Source of the DNA: Saprospiraceae bacterium
GTDB lineage: Bacteria; Bacteroidota; Bacteroidia; Chitinophagales; Saprospiraceae
Direction of reading: 5' to 3'
Assembly (NCBI GenBank): GCA_016710625.1
Contig: JADJVK010000009.1
Coordinates: forward strand, 62,001-126,000
Length of the DNA: 64,000 nt
Shown here: positions 30,701 to 42,977 of the stretch, piece after piece
How the letters are laid out: the number at the start of each line of letters is the position of its first letter
Numbering within the stretch: the first letter of the stretch is position 1
Notes under the pieces: model-generated
Seen by the model: the letters and a program-made list of their open reading frames with translations, nothing else
Told to the model about the DNA's origin: nothing
Databases searched by the model: none
Program-made: the position numbers and the translations under genes

Positions 30701-33261
30701 TTTACAGAACCTGGGAAATATACGATACAACTGATTTCAAAGTTAAATGATAAATGTGCTGATACACTTACAAAAATTGATTATATCCGATTAGAAGGTC
30801 CAATAGGAAATTTTACCTATAAAATTGATTCTTCGTGTGTTCCAGTAAAAGTAAATTTTGTTGCAAAATCAGACCAGCCTTATACATATATTTGGGATTT
30901 TGGAGATGGAAATATTGATTCTTCATCAACGAAGAATGTAATTGATTCATTTTCTTATACTTATAATGAAATTGGAAAATTTGTTCCCAAACTTACTCTA
31001 GTTAATGCAGCGAATTGTTCGAGAACTTATATAGGGAATGACACAATAATTGTTGCTGACTTGAAAATCAATTTCTCAGCAAAAGATTCTATTTTATGCG
31101 GCAATGCAGAATTGAAATTATTTAATCTAACCAGTAGTTTGTATCCAATTGATTCTTTAAAATGGATTGCAAATGGATCTAATGAGAATTATAGTTATGA
31201 AAATAACCCAATTTTCCATTTTATGAATGAAGGAATTTATAATATTGAACTTATCGCTAAAAGTGGTTATTGTGTAGATACTTTGGTTAAAAATAATTTT
31301 ATTAAAATTGGATCTAATCCTAATGCAATAATAAAATTATCCTCTAAATTAGGCTGTGAACCTTTTAGAGTTAGTTTTACCGATCAATCTGTTCCCAATT
31401 CAGGCATTATCAGTGAAAGAATTTGGAATTATGGAAATGAATCAAATACTAAAATAAATTTTTTAGATACATTAATTAAAGGGGATTATATTGTAAAGCT
31501 TAAAGTGAAAAATAGTTTGGGTTGTGAATCAATCAGTTATGATACTATTAAAGTTCTCCCTGAAATTAAATTTGATTTAGCAACTACAAAATCTACTATT
31601 TGCAAAGGTGAATTATTGACTATCAGTGCTTTAATAAATTCAGATACATCTGGATTGAAATATTCTTGGTCACCTTTTTCACATATTAGTTGTTCCAACT
31701 GTTTGAGTCCTATCGTTTCTCCGAATGAAACTACGGCATATTATTTTACCGCAAGTAATCAGATTGGTTGTTTTAAAAAGATTCAGTAAAAATTAATGTG
31801 TTACCATTTAGTATTCCAACTATTCATATTTCAAATGATACATCCATTTGTGAAAATTCATACTCTAGAATAATTGTAAGTAGTAATGATGATAATGTAA
31901 GTTTCTATTGGGATAAAAGTAAGAAAGGGCTAAGTTGTTATGATTTGTGCAAAAATCCAATAGCTTCACCTGATTCGACAATCATTTACTCAGTTAAGGC
32001 TATTTCTAAAGAAGGTTGTGAAAATAAAGATTCAGTTAAAATTAAGGTAATCAAATCACCGATTTCAATTTTAGGTGCTGATTATATTATTTGTGAAGGA
32101 GATACGCTACAATTAAATTTAGATAAAAATTATACTTATGAATGGCTTAATTCGAAAAAAGTTAGTTGTATATTTTGTAACAATCCAAAAGTTTTTCCTG
32201 ATTCCACATTTAATTTAATTGCAAAAATCAAATCTGATATTTGTTCATTTAATGATACAATAAAGATTAACCTTATTCCAAAATCTACAATAGATGCAGG
32301 AGTGGATTTAAGCTTATGTAGAGGTTCTGAAGTAATGTTGAATGCATCTTCAATTGGAAGTGTAATATGGACACCAAATTTAAATATTTCAAATGATACG
32401 ATTAAAAACCCAATAATAAAACCCTCTGAAACAACCATTTATTATTTGAATTCTTTAGTTGGGAATTGCAATTTAAAAGACTCCATCAAAATAACTATAG
32501 TTGACAAGTCCGAAATAACAGGAAACCATTATGTTGGTTGTATCGGTGATACGATTCAGCTAAAATACACAGGAAATGTAGATAAAATCAAATGGAATAA
32601 TTTTGATAATTTGATTTGGAAAGATTCATTATTTCCATATTTAGTCATAAAAGAAAATACAAATTTTATCGTCTCAGGAAATTTAAATGGATGTGCTGAG
32701 GATACAGCCTTAATCACTATTAAAGCTAAAACAATTCCTAATTTAGATATAACAGATAATCAATATTTCATAAAGGATAAAATTTCTATTTTTTCTATTT
32801 TAAACAAACAAAATTATCAAATAAAATGGTCGCCAAAAGATTTGATAGATTGTGATACTTGCAATACAATTCATTTCAAATCTGATTCTTCATTTTCACT
32901 ACACCTTATAGCATTTGATTCAATACAAAGTTGCTATTTAAATAAAAAAATATATTTTCTGACACAAAGCAATTGCCTGAAAGACTTAGTTTATATTCCA
33001 AATATTTTTAGTCCAAATAATGATGGCGTTAATGATAAGTTACTAGTTTATACTCAATATCCAGAATATTTTAAATCAATGACAATTTATGATAGATGGG
33101 GTGAATTAATCTTTTCTTCGAAAAATATTAATGATGGTTGGGATGGATTATTTAATGGAAAATCAATGGATAATGGAATTTTTGTATATGTAATTGAAAT
33201 GATTTGTCCTCAAACAAATTTGCCTACTATAATTAGTGCTGACGTCATGTTAGCAAAATGA
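27731..33261 (+). CDS. Giant PKD-repeat surface protein with T9SS type B sorting domain (frame-restored)
   Basis: Secreted or surface-anchored protein of about 1843 residues. After a signal peptide (a second ATG at 27746 gives MNRLLLLIYFIIAQFTISAQ) come roughly fifteen PKD-like repeats of 85-95 residues, each built as GC-x-P-x-x-V-x-F, W-D-F-G-D/N-G, G-x-Y and a closing GC. Four or five shorter Ig-like repeats with the pattern SWSP...CSNCLSPIVSP follow. The C-terminus is a type B sorting domain: NIFSPNNDGVNDK, IYDRWGELIFSSKN, GIFVYVIEM. As read, the frame stops at 31789; one A missing in the A5 run at 31775-31779 restores GCFKKDSVKINVLPF. Probable adhesin or structural surface protein; no enzyme domain is seen. 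Confidence 0.87.
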
Positions 33262-33423
33262 TATTTGCTATATTATATTTTTTTTTGTTTTTTTTGTTTC
33301 ATAATTTCTAAATATTCACTAATATTGAGCGATATTATAATTACATAAACAATACAGCGGTTTACAATTTTAATGTATCTATATATATTTAGAACTAAAC
33401 TTTTTCCAAAAATTTTGAATCTT

Positions 33424-36400
33424 ATGAAGTTCAATTATTTCAAACCATTATGCATCAGCATATTATTTCTATTTTCATTACTCTTCAATAACTTATTAGC
33501 TCAAGGTGATGTTAGTAAGTGTGGAACAATGGATGTTCACAAAGAACATGATGGCAAATGATATTGAATATCGAAAAAATTTCGAAGAATTAGAAAAATC
33601 TTATGAAAAAAGATTGGATGATTATTTGCATAATCCAGAGTTTGCAAATTTTAGAATAGGCAATACACTTACAATTCCAGTTGTTTTTCATGTTTTACAT
33701 TTAGGTGAACCTGAGGGAACTGATAGTAATGTTTCAAAATTAGAAATATTAGCTGCTTTAAAACAATTAAATGAACAATATAAAAATATCAATGGTAAAG
33801 GAGTAGATATTGAAGTTGATTTTTGTTTAGCACAACGTGACCCAATGGGAAACCCAACTGAAGGAATCAATAGAGTAGACTGTAGTACAGTTGCTCAATA
33901 TGATACTGCAGGTATGCAATATAATATGACTGGAAGTGGGGCAAGTGAAGCACTTTTAAAAGCAAAAAGTAAATGGAATAATAAGTTATATTATAATATT
34001 TGGATTGTTAATAAAATTAAAGGAGGTTGGGCTGGATTTGCTTATTTCCCTGGTTCCAGTGCTTCTTTAGATGGTATGGTAATAACTTATACAAGTTTAT
34101 TCGGAAATACATTAGCACATGAAATCGGTCATGCATTAAGCTTATATCATACATTTGAAGGTGATGGTGGAAATAAAATCTGTCCTCCAAATAGTAATTG
34201 TAATTCTGATGGAGACTTAATTTGTGATACTCCTCCTCATAAACAAAGTGATTGTGGAGGGACAAATCCATGTACTATAAATGGAATTTGGGAAAATTCC
34301 GTTTATAATTATATGAGTTATTGTCCTGGTACTGATAGATTTACTCAAGGTCAAAAAGATAGAATGAGGGTAGCTTTTTTAACCTCAAGAAAATCATTAA
34401 TTACTTCTGAAGCTTGTTTAAGCACTGCGTTGCTAAATGACGTAGGTGTCCAAAAAATATTGAATCCCAACTCTGCACCATTATGTTCTAACGTAATATC
34501 ACCTAAATTATTAATTAAGAATTATGGTAAAAATGATTTAGTTAGTACAAAAATTGTAATTTTAATTGATGGTGTTCCTGTTGATACATTTTTATATACT
34601 GATTTGCCTGGGAAAATAGTTCAAAATGATACTTTAACTATAACTTTTGACCCTTTAACTGTTACAAATGGTACTCATACGATTCGTTTTTCTGTATTAG
34701 ATGTAAATAATTCAAATGATGAATATGATCTAAATAACTATGCTGAAACAGTATTTAATTATATTGGTGTTAGTACAACAAGTAATTTTTGCATAGATTT
34801 TAATAATTCAGTTTTATATGATGAAGTTAAATTAGTAACATTAGATAAGTTCGTTCCTGACACAGCAAGAGTTGTAGGATGTGACAATAATCCAAATAAT
34901 GTTTGTTTAGCATTTAAATCTTTTGATTCTCCATATAAAGATTCTACTACATCAGATTTATATTTTAAATCGATTGATTTGAAAGGTACTCAATATGCTC
35001 ATTTCACATTTGATATTTCAATGAGACAAGATAGTAACTGTGGCCATTGGTCATACATTGCAATTGATGTTTCAAAAGACTGTGGGGTGAATTGGAAAAC
35101 TTTATATTACAAAAATGATGTACCTCCACCTTGTAATCCATTTAACAGTAAACCTGACTTATATCCAGATAATTAAAAACTTATACAAAAGCAATCACTT
35201 TTCTTCTACCTCCAAAAGGAAGCTTTTATCCTTCATCATGTGCTGATTGGAGAACTGATACTGTCAACTTGAGTGAGTTTGCAGGGTCAGATGTACAAGT
35301 TAGAATGAGAGTAGTTATGGATAGCCCCGGTGGGGAAAATATTTTTAGATAATTTTTGTTTTTATACTTGTAACATTGGAAATAAATTTTCTAAAGTTGG
35401 TTCAGAAACAGTATGTTTTGGAGAAATTCCAAACGTAGTTATGGAGGGCGATAATAATACTAATGGATTAAAATATACTTGGACAAAAAATGGAGTTGTA
35501 ATTCCAACAGCAATTAGTAGTTCATATACTGCAAGTGGTATTGGCACTTATCAATTAAAAACATCAAATGGAACATGTTCTATTTTAAGTGAGCCAGTAG
35601 TAGTTAAGTTTCAAGATTCTTGTATTTATAGCCCTAGAGCAAATTGTTTGGAAGAACAATATTTTAAAAATAAAGGAAGATTTGATGTTCATTATGCTGA
35701 TAATGAGTTTGGATATTTATGTTCAGATGCAGGTACAATTTTTAAATCACAATTAGTTTATAAATACAATACTAGTGAATATGTTGGAAATGAACAATGG
35801 GAACAAATGTCAACTACAACAAATAACCATTTGTATGGAATTCATGTAGTGGATACTTCCTATGGAATTGCTGTTGGTGAAGCAGGAACAATTTTGCAAT
35901 TATCAAATGATAGTTGGAGTTCTTTAACGACTAACCCTGCAATCTTAGTTGATTTGAATGATGTATCTTTTGGAGACAAAACAAATGGTTGGATTGTTGG
36001 TAATAAAGGTAATGTATTTAAATTGACTAAAGCTGGCTCATTTTCTTCAAGATTGTTAGGAACAGATAATCTAATTGGAGTTAATTTTCTACTGCAAACA
36101 ATGGTTGGATAGTTGGAAACAATGGTTCAACATATAAAACTATAGATGCAGGTACAAACTGGACTAAAGTAACAATTGCAAACTTGAATTGGAAATCTGT
36201 ATATTTTGTTTCTGTAGATACAGGTTGGGTAGTAAGTGATCAAAACGTAACTTATAAAACAATAGATGCTGGTATAAATTGGACAATACAAAATCAAGGA
36301 ATTTATAAAAGTTTAACTGAACACTTAATATTACAACCTAAAACGCCATCTGCATTAAGCACAAAAAATTATTATCTAAATTTTGGAGGATCAACACTTA

Positions 36401-39400
36401 ATAATTATTCTTCAAATGGTAATAGTTATAGTCAATTTGTAGGATTTGAAAAATCTACTGCTGCAAAATTGATAGAGTTAAAAGGCTATGTTGGTTACAA
36501 TGAATCTAGATTAGAGGTGACATCTGATTATATCTTTTCAAAAAGTGATTTAACTTATAGTGCAAAAGTTAATAATGAATTGGTTAGTGTTTTAATTGGT
36601 ATTCAAGATATTGTTTTCACTGATTCATTAAAAGGATTTGCTGTTGGTTCGCCTGGACTATTTATGTCCACTGTTGATGGTGGAAAACTTGGAATAGACA
36701 AGTATTCTTTAACTTCATTATTATCATTAAATGTAATTAAATTTACTTCACAACAACTTGGTTTTATTGTTGGAAACTTTGGTACAATCTTTAGAACGAC
36801 AAATGGAGGAGCAAATTGGAATTTGCTTGTTTCAAGTGGTGCATTTGATTTAAATGATATTGATGGATCAAGTGATAATTATATTCATGCCGTTGGAACA
36901 GACGGTTTGTAATAGAAAGTTTAAATGGTGGAGCTAATTGGACTGCAAAACAAATTGACCCAAAAGAAGAAATTACTAGTATTTCAAATCCAAAAGATAG
37001 TTTGATGTATGTTGTTGGTGTAAATGGGTATATTTATAAATTTGGCAATGGTGTTTGGAATAGTGGAAGAGTAAAATCTCATGTTACTTTGAAAGATGTA
37101 TTTGTTTTAAATAATTTATATGGATATACTGTAGGTGATAAAGAAGCTTATAAAACTTTTGATGGAGGTACTAACTGGGTACCTATGTTAGGTTTTTTGG
37201 TTTTGAATTTAATAGTGTGAAATTTGTAAGTAGAGATACCGGTTTTGTAACTGGAAGTGAAGGTACTGGAAAAGCAAGATTATTAAAATCAACAAATTTT
37301 GGTGAAAATTGGAATATGTTAAATCCTGGAAATTCTCTTCCATTAAGAGGAGTTTATATTAATAAAGATAGAGATGGATGGGCTGGTGGTAATCAATTTG
37401 ATATCATTAAAATTAATCGACCAGGATTTAGTTCAAGAATTGATACTATTTGTAAGGACAAACTTTTCATTAGGTACTGGTCATGGTGTATATTCAAAAC
37501 TGGAATATATAGAGATACTTTTAATGATGTAAAAGGTTGTGATAGTTTAGTCATAACAAATCTTTATGTTCGTCCAAATAATACATTAAAGACTTCTAGA
37601 CTCCCAACTATTTGTTTAGGTGATTCTTTAAATATTTTCTTGCCAAATAATCAAATATTACCCAACACAACATATAAATGGCTGTATAATGGAAATATTG
37701 TTCCAAATCAAACAGCTAATACAATAGTTGCAAAAAAACAAGGAGATTATCAATTACAAGTATATCATGGTGGATGTTATGTTTCTTCTGATACAATTAG
37801 AGTAGATACTTTAGCATTACCTAAACCAAAAATTCTTGGTAATCCTTTTACATGTCAAGGTAATTTTACTATATTGGAAATAAATACTACTTTTCCAAAT
37901 CTTACATGGTCTAATGGCAAAAAAACCAATCAAATTGCAGTTAATACCCCTGGCTATTATTCAATAACAGTGACTGGTGATAATGGATGTTTGGGAAAGA
38001 TAGTATAAATGTACAAGTTGGTACAAAACCAACTCCTAATATTTCAGGTGCTTTAGCAATATGTCAAGGAGTAGGTACTACATTAGATGCAGGAAATTTT
38101 GCAAAATTTGTTTGGTCAACTAGTGATACAACACAAAAGATAAATGTTACTACAGCTGGCAGTTATTCTGTAACTGTTACTAATAGCTCTGGATGTACTG
38201 GTGAAACTCAAGTTGAAGTCACAGAAGAAGGTACACCAGATCCTGATTTTGAAGGACTTACTACTTTTTGTGAAGGTAAATCAACATTATTAAAAACAAT
38301 AAATGGTCCTTTTGCTTCTTATAAATGGTCTAATGGTCTAACTACTGCTGATATTAATGTAACAAATAAAGGAATTTATACCGTTACTGTTACTTCATCT
38401 AAAGGATGTATTGGTATAGATTCAATAGAAATGAATGAATTACCAGCACCTAAGCCAGAATTGGGAGATTCCATTCAACTTTGTGATGGAAAAACCATTA
38501 ATTTAACTCCAGGCTCTGGATTTAATACTTATTTGTGGTCAACTGGTGAAAATACTGAATTAATTAGTGTCAATACATCTGATAATTATTCAGTTACAGT
38601 TACTAATGACTTTGGTTGTGATGCAGCTGATACTATTTCAGTTCAAGTTGGATTCAAGCCAAATCCAGATATAAAAGGTGTTTTAGCAATTTGTGAAGGT
38701 ACACAAACCAAGTTAACAGCAAAATCTGGGTTTACGAATTATCAATGGAGCACTAGTTCAACTGAGGATTCTATAATTGTTACGACAAAAGGAAATTACT
38801 CCGTTACAGTAACCGATAAAAATGGTTGTATTGGTTCACAACAAGTTTCAGTTACAGAAAGTCCGAGTCCTAAACCCGCTATTACTGGTAATTTAAACAT
38901 TTGTGAAGGAGCAAAAACAGATTTAAATGCCGGATTAGGATATTCTAAATATGAATGGAGTAATGGTTTCAAAAGTCAAATAAATCCAGTTTCTACTGGT
39001 GGAACATATGATGTTACTGTTACCAATACAGCAGGTTGTACTGGTACGAGTTCAGTAACAGTAAATTCTATTGCTTCACCGATACCACAAATCACTGGGG
39101 TACTGAAATTCTGTAATGGAAGTAATTCTACATTAGATGCTGGTTCTGGATTTACAACTTATAGTTGGTCAGGTGGTGGTTCATCACAGACACTTAATGT
39201 AACAAATTCTGGAACTTACATTGTAACAGTTTCTAATTCAAATAATTGTAAAGGATATGATACTGTTGATGTAGTTGCACAGCCATTACCAAATCCAAAT
39301 ATTAGTGGTGTTTTAGGAATTTGTGAAGGTCAACCTACTACTCTTAAGTCTGATACTGGATTTGTTAGCTATGTTTGGACAGGCTCATTTACAGGTAATT

Positions 39401-41932
39401 CATTGACAGTTACTAAAGGTGGAACTTATAGTGTTACAGTTGTAGATCAATTAGGTTGTAAGGGGAAGTGATACGGTTGTCATAAATGAAACATTAAATC
39501 CAAAACCTACAATCACTGGTTTAAAATCTTTCTGTGAAGGCACATCAACAACTTTAAATGCTGGAAACGGGTTTACAACTTATATATGGAGTGATGGAAA
39601 AAATGCTGCTCAAAATATTGTAACAACATCTGGAAAATATGTAGTAACTGTTAGTAATAGTGCAGGTTGTGTAGGAAAAGATAGTATTACAGTTTCAACC
39701 ATTGCTGCACCTGTTCCTGATATTACTGGTAAGCTAAGTTTCTGTGAAGGCAATAATACAACATTAAATGTTGGTACATTTAATACTTATAAATGGTCAA
39801 ATGGAAATTCATCAAATTCTATAACAGTTTCTAATGCTGGAAAATATAGTATTACTGTTACGAATATTGATGGTTGTTTAGGTTATGATACAGTGGATGT
39901 TGCTACTTTGAAGAACCCTTTACCAACAATTTCAGGACCAACTAGTTTATGTGCAGGTGATACTGCAAAACTTTCAGTTGAAACATTTACAACTTACAAA
40001 TGGAATAATAATAGTACTACACAAAATATCAATGCTTTAACCTCTGGAACTTATACAGTTACTGTAACCAATTCAGATGGTTGTATAGGAACAGATGATA
40101 TTACAATTAATTTTAATTCAAGTTTAAAACCTGTAATTACTGGTAATTTGAATATTTGTGAAGGACAAAGTACAATTTTGGATGCTGGTACTGGTTATTC
40201 ATCTTATACTTGGTCCAATGGTGGAAATTTCCAAGTAAATCAAGTTAGTACATCTGGAACCTATAAAGTTACAGTTACTAGTGCATCAGGATGTAAAGGA
40301 GTTGATTCTGTTGTTTTAAATGTTCTTAGCAAACCATCACCTGCAATTTCTGGAAATCTAACGATCTGTAAAGGGGAATCTACGAATATCACCGTAAATA
40401 GTTCATTTGCTAAATATGAATGGATTGACGGAAGTGTAACTCCATCCATAAATGTTACAAAAGGTGGTGTATATTCTGTAACAGTGACGAATGCAGGAGG
40501 TTGTACTGGAACTGCACAAGTTAATGTAGTTGAAAATCCATTACCAACACCTACTATTTCAGGAAATTTAACAATTTGTGAAGGTGCAACTACAACATTA
40601 TCTGCCAATTCTGGATTTGCTGGATATTCTTGGAATACAAATGAAACTACTGCTTCAATTGATGTAACTAAATCTGGAAATTATACTGTAACTGTTTCAG
40701 ATGCAAATGGTTGTAGAAATACTAAATCTGTTGACGTTGTTGTAAATCCTAATCCTAAACCAACAGTTGGTGGTATTTTGAGTATTTGTGATGGCAATAG
40801 CACTACCCTATCTGTTGCTTCTACTTACCAGAATTACATTTGGTCTAGTGGCGAAAATACATTCCAAATTAATGTTACTAAAGCTGGAGATTATCTTGTA
40901 ACTGTAACTGATTCAAAGGGTTGTAAAGGAACTTCAAGTGCTAAAGTTGATGTTGCAGATGCTCCAAAAGTTTCTATTAATGGAAGTACAATATTCTGTG
41001 AAGGTGCAAGTACTGATTTAGATGCTGGAACTGGTTTTAAATCTTATTTATGGTCAAATGGTTCGACTGAATCTAAAATATCAATAAGTAATGCTGGTCA
41101 ATATTCAATTACTGTAACCAATGATGCTGGCTGTAAAGGGTTCTCAACAATTAGTACATCTACTATTAATAGACCAAGTGCCAAAATACTTGATGATGTA
41201 AATGAATATTGCCCTGGTGATACCATTTTATTATCTGGAATTGGCGGTGAGAAATTCAAGTGGATAACTGATATTGGAATTGTAGGTGCTCCTGATACTT
41301 CTGATACATATTTAATAACGAATGCTACATCAAATGTAACTCTTGCAGTTTCTAATATTTGTGGCTCGGATACTGCACATGCAACATTTACTATTTTATC
41401 ATCAGCAATCGGTGGAATTGCTGAAGATACGATTTCCTTATTAAAAGGTGCAAATGTTACTTTAGCTGCAACTGGTGGAGGAACTTATTCTTGGATCAGT
41501 CCTTATACTTTGAGTTGTAAAAATTGTTCGAAACCATTACTAACGCCAACTGAATCATCAAATATTTATGTGATTGTTACAGATAAAAATGGTTGTAAAA
41601 TTAAGGATTCTGTTTATCTAAATGTTGAATTGAATATTGAAGACATAATTGAAGTTGTGAATACCATTACACCAAATGGAGATGGCAAAAATGATAAACT
41701 GATTCTAAAAGGATTGGAAGTCTTTGAAAATGCTACTTTAACAGTTTATAATAGATGGGGTGATGTAGTTTATAATAATAAATTTTCAAAAGATAAAACT
41801 AAAATAATTGAAGATGCTTTTGATGGCACCAAAAATGGATTACCATTACCAGCTGGTACTTATTACTATGTCTTAAAAGTTTTAGATACTGGAAAAGAAT
41901 TCAAGAGTGTTTTAATTATTGTAAGAGATTAG
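33424..41932 (+). CDS. Giant T9SS cargo: M43 protease fused to YCF48-like and Ig-like repeats (frame-restored)
   Basis: One reading frame of about 2836 residues once ten single-base breaks are repaired (near 33555, 35175, 35335, 36078, 36905, 37190, 37456, 37487, 37996 and 39465; four insertions, six deletions, net +2, which makes the length divisible by three). Order: signal peptide MKFNYFKPLCISILFLFSLL.. cut after LLAQ (an upstream ATG at 33373 is less likely); pro-region; M43 catalytic domain with HEIGHALSLYH (about H232, H236, H242) and Met-turn YNYMSYC; a CARDB-like module; a jelly-roll-like module; about twelve YCF48-like repeats; about sixteen 70-residue repeats; a type B sorting domain. 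Unrepaired, it reads as about eight fragments. PorP/SprF follows 38 bases downstream. Predicted as a cell-surface protease/adhesin. Confidence 0.8.
35660..37430 (+). repeat. YCF48-like beta-propeller repeats within the giant protein
   Basis: About twelve units of 40-50 residues with the pattern V/I-x-F-x-D-x-x-x-G-[WFY]-x-V-G-x-x-G-x-[IV]-[FY]-[KR]-T-x-[DN]-G-G-x-N-W. Examples are NGWIVGNKGNVFK, LGFIVGNFGTIFRTTNGG and YGYTVGDKEAYKTFDGG. Such BNR/YCF48 units build beta-propellers. Five of the gene's ten frame breaks fall in or beside this block. Confidence 0.75.
37830..41200 (+). repeat. About sixteen tandem 70-residue (~210-bp) Ig/PKD-like repeats
   Basis: Each unit follows P-x-I-[ST]-G-x-L-x-[IF]-C-[ED]-G, L-x-A-G-x-G-[FY], Y-x-W-S-x-G, I-x-V-x-x-x-G-x-Y-x-V-T-V-[ST]-[ND], GC-x-G. 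The CEG-coding segments recur near 38690, 38897, 39318, 39530, 39739, 40155, 40365, 40573, 40780 and 40993, giving a period of about 207-213 bases. The units are diverged at DNA level, so they are old rather than a recent amplification. Confidence 0.85.
41640..41932 (+). other. T9SS type B C-terminal sorting domain of the giant protease
   Basis: ITPNGDGKNDKLILKG, then LTVYNRWGDVVYNN, then FDGTKNGLPLPAGTYYYVLK, ending LIIVRD. These are the hallmarks of the CHU_C/type B domain that directs secretion through the type IX system with help from PorP/SprF partners; such a partner is encoded next. Confidence 0.88.
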
Positions 41933-41969
41933 AAAATCAATTATTAATTAATGATTTAAAAAAGTTAAA

Positions 41970-42896
41970 ATGAAAAAATTATTATTATATATTTTATTAT
42001 TAAGTCCATTTTTTGCTTTTGCTCAGCAATATCCGATTACCAATTCATTAAGACAAACTGAATTCATTTGGAATCCAGCAATGACTGGAATAAATGAAAG
42101 AGCTGAAATTGGAGTGAGCTATAGACAACAATGGTTAGGTTTTGCTGGTGCTCCAGTAACTGGCATATTATCTGGCCAGAAAACTTTGTCAAGAATGAAT
42201 ATGGGTTTTGGTGGTGCATTGATGTTTGATAGAACAGGACCACTTACTTTTATTGGTATAAATGGTGCTTACAACTACAAATTTTCATTACAATTTAATG
42301 ATGATGATCAATTGAGTATTGGAGTTTTAGCTTCAGCTGGTCAATATCGCTATGATGGAAATCTTGCAAAAGTTGCTGATTCTGGTGATGAATTAGTCAT
42401 TGGTGCACAAAGTTCTCAGTTTAATTTTAATGCAGGTGTAGGCGTCTTTTATTCTTCCGTTCCAGATTCGAAGCAAAATGAAAGTAACTTCTATTTTGGC
42501 GTTGCGGCACCTCAATTATTGCCTTCGAAGCTTAGTTTTACAGGAAATAGTAATGAGGTTAAATTGAAAAGATCATTACATGGAAATATTGTTGGTGGAT
42601 TTAAAATAGCAAATGAATCATATTATACTGAGCATACTGGTTGGTTAAATTATGCAGATGCAAAATTGTATAATTTAAGCTACCAATTCAAGTTTGAGCA
42701 AATTGATCAATTCTGGGGTGCTTTGTATATCAATACGAACTTTACTGCTGGATTGAATTGTGGATTTATTTGGAAAAATGATATGTTTGGTGAAAATGGA
42801 CAATTAAGAGTTGGTATCGCTGGTTTATATAACTTAAGCACCAATGGTCAATATCAAGGATTTAGTTATGAATTAATGACAGCCGCTAGATTTTAA
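41970..42896 (+). CDS. PorP/SprF family type IX secretion membrane protein
   Basis: Outer-membrane barrel of 308 residues that serves as a partner or surface anchor for type B sorting-domain proteins. The signal peptide is MKKLLLYILLLSPFFAFAQQ, followed by the family opening YPITNSLRQTEFIWNPAMTG, then YRQQWLGFAGAP and repeated glycine-rich barrel strands. A location 38 bases after the giant type B cargo matches the known habit of these genes to sit directly downstream of their cargo, so I infer that the giant protease is its client. The frame is intact and the length is normal. Confidence 0.92.
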   Translation: MKKLLLYILLLSPFFAFAQQYPITNSLRQTEFIWNPAMTGINERAEIGVSYRQQWLGFAGAPVTGILSGQKTLSRMNMGFGGALMFDRTGPLTFIGINGAYNYKFSLQFNDDDQLSIGVLASAGQYRYDGNLAKVADSGDELVIGAQSSQFNFNAGVGVFYSSVPDSKQNESNFYFGVAAPQLLPSKLSFTGNSNEVKLKRSLHGNIVGGFKIANESYYTEHTGWLNYADAKLYNLSYQFKFEQIDQFWGALYINTNFTAGLNCGFIWKNDMFGENGQLRVGIAGLYNLSTNGQYQGFSYELMTAARF

Positions 42897-42921
42897 ATTA
42901 AAATATTGTTTTAAGCAGCAT

Positions 42922-42966
42922 AAAATCATGATTATTCGTTATATACGGGTAGTCATGATTTTTTTA
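42922..42966 (+). terminator. Terminator after the PorP/SprF gene
   Basis: AAATCATGA pairs with TCATGATTT around a loop of about 20 bases, followed by a T7-like tract. It closes the island and separates it from the glycosyltransferases; the next start (TTG, 42978) is a few bases beyond. Confidence 0.75.
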
Positions 42967-42977
42967 ATTTAAGTAGC

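Noticed and set aside
40261..40608. Open frame of 115 codons on the minus strand within the repeat block
   Set aside because: It is a mirror frame of the biased repeat coding sequence; no start context, and it overlaps the giant gene throughout. Similar shadow frames occur in the PKD gene, priA, typA and others.
37830..41200. Regular ~210-bp repeats that could be taken for a CRISPR array or other tandem DNA repeat
   Set aside because: The periodicity is at protein level (one 70-residue unit each) in one long frame; DNA units are diverged, far longer than CRISPR repeats, with no spacers and no cas genes.
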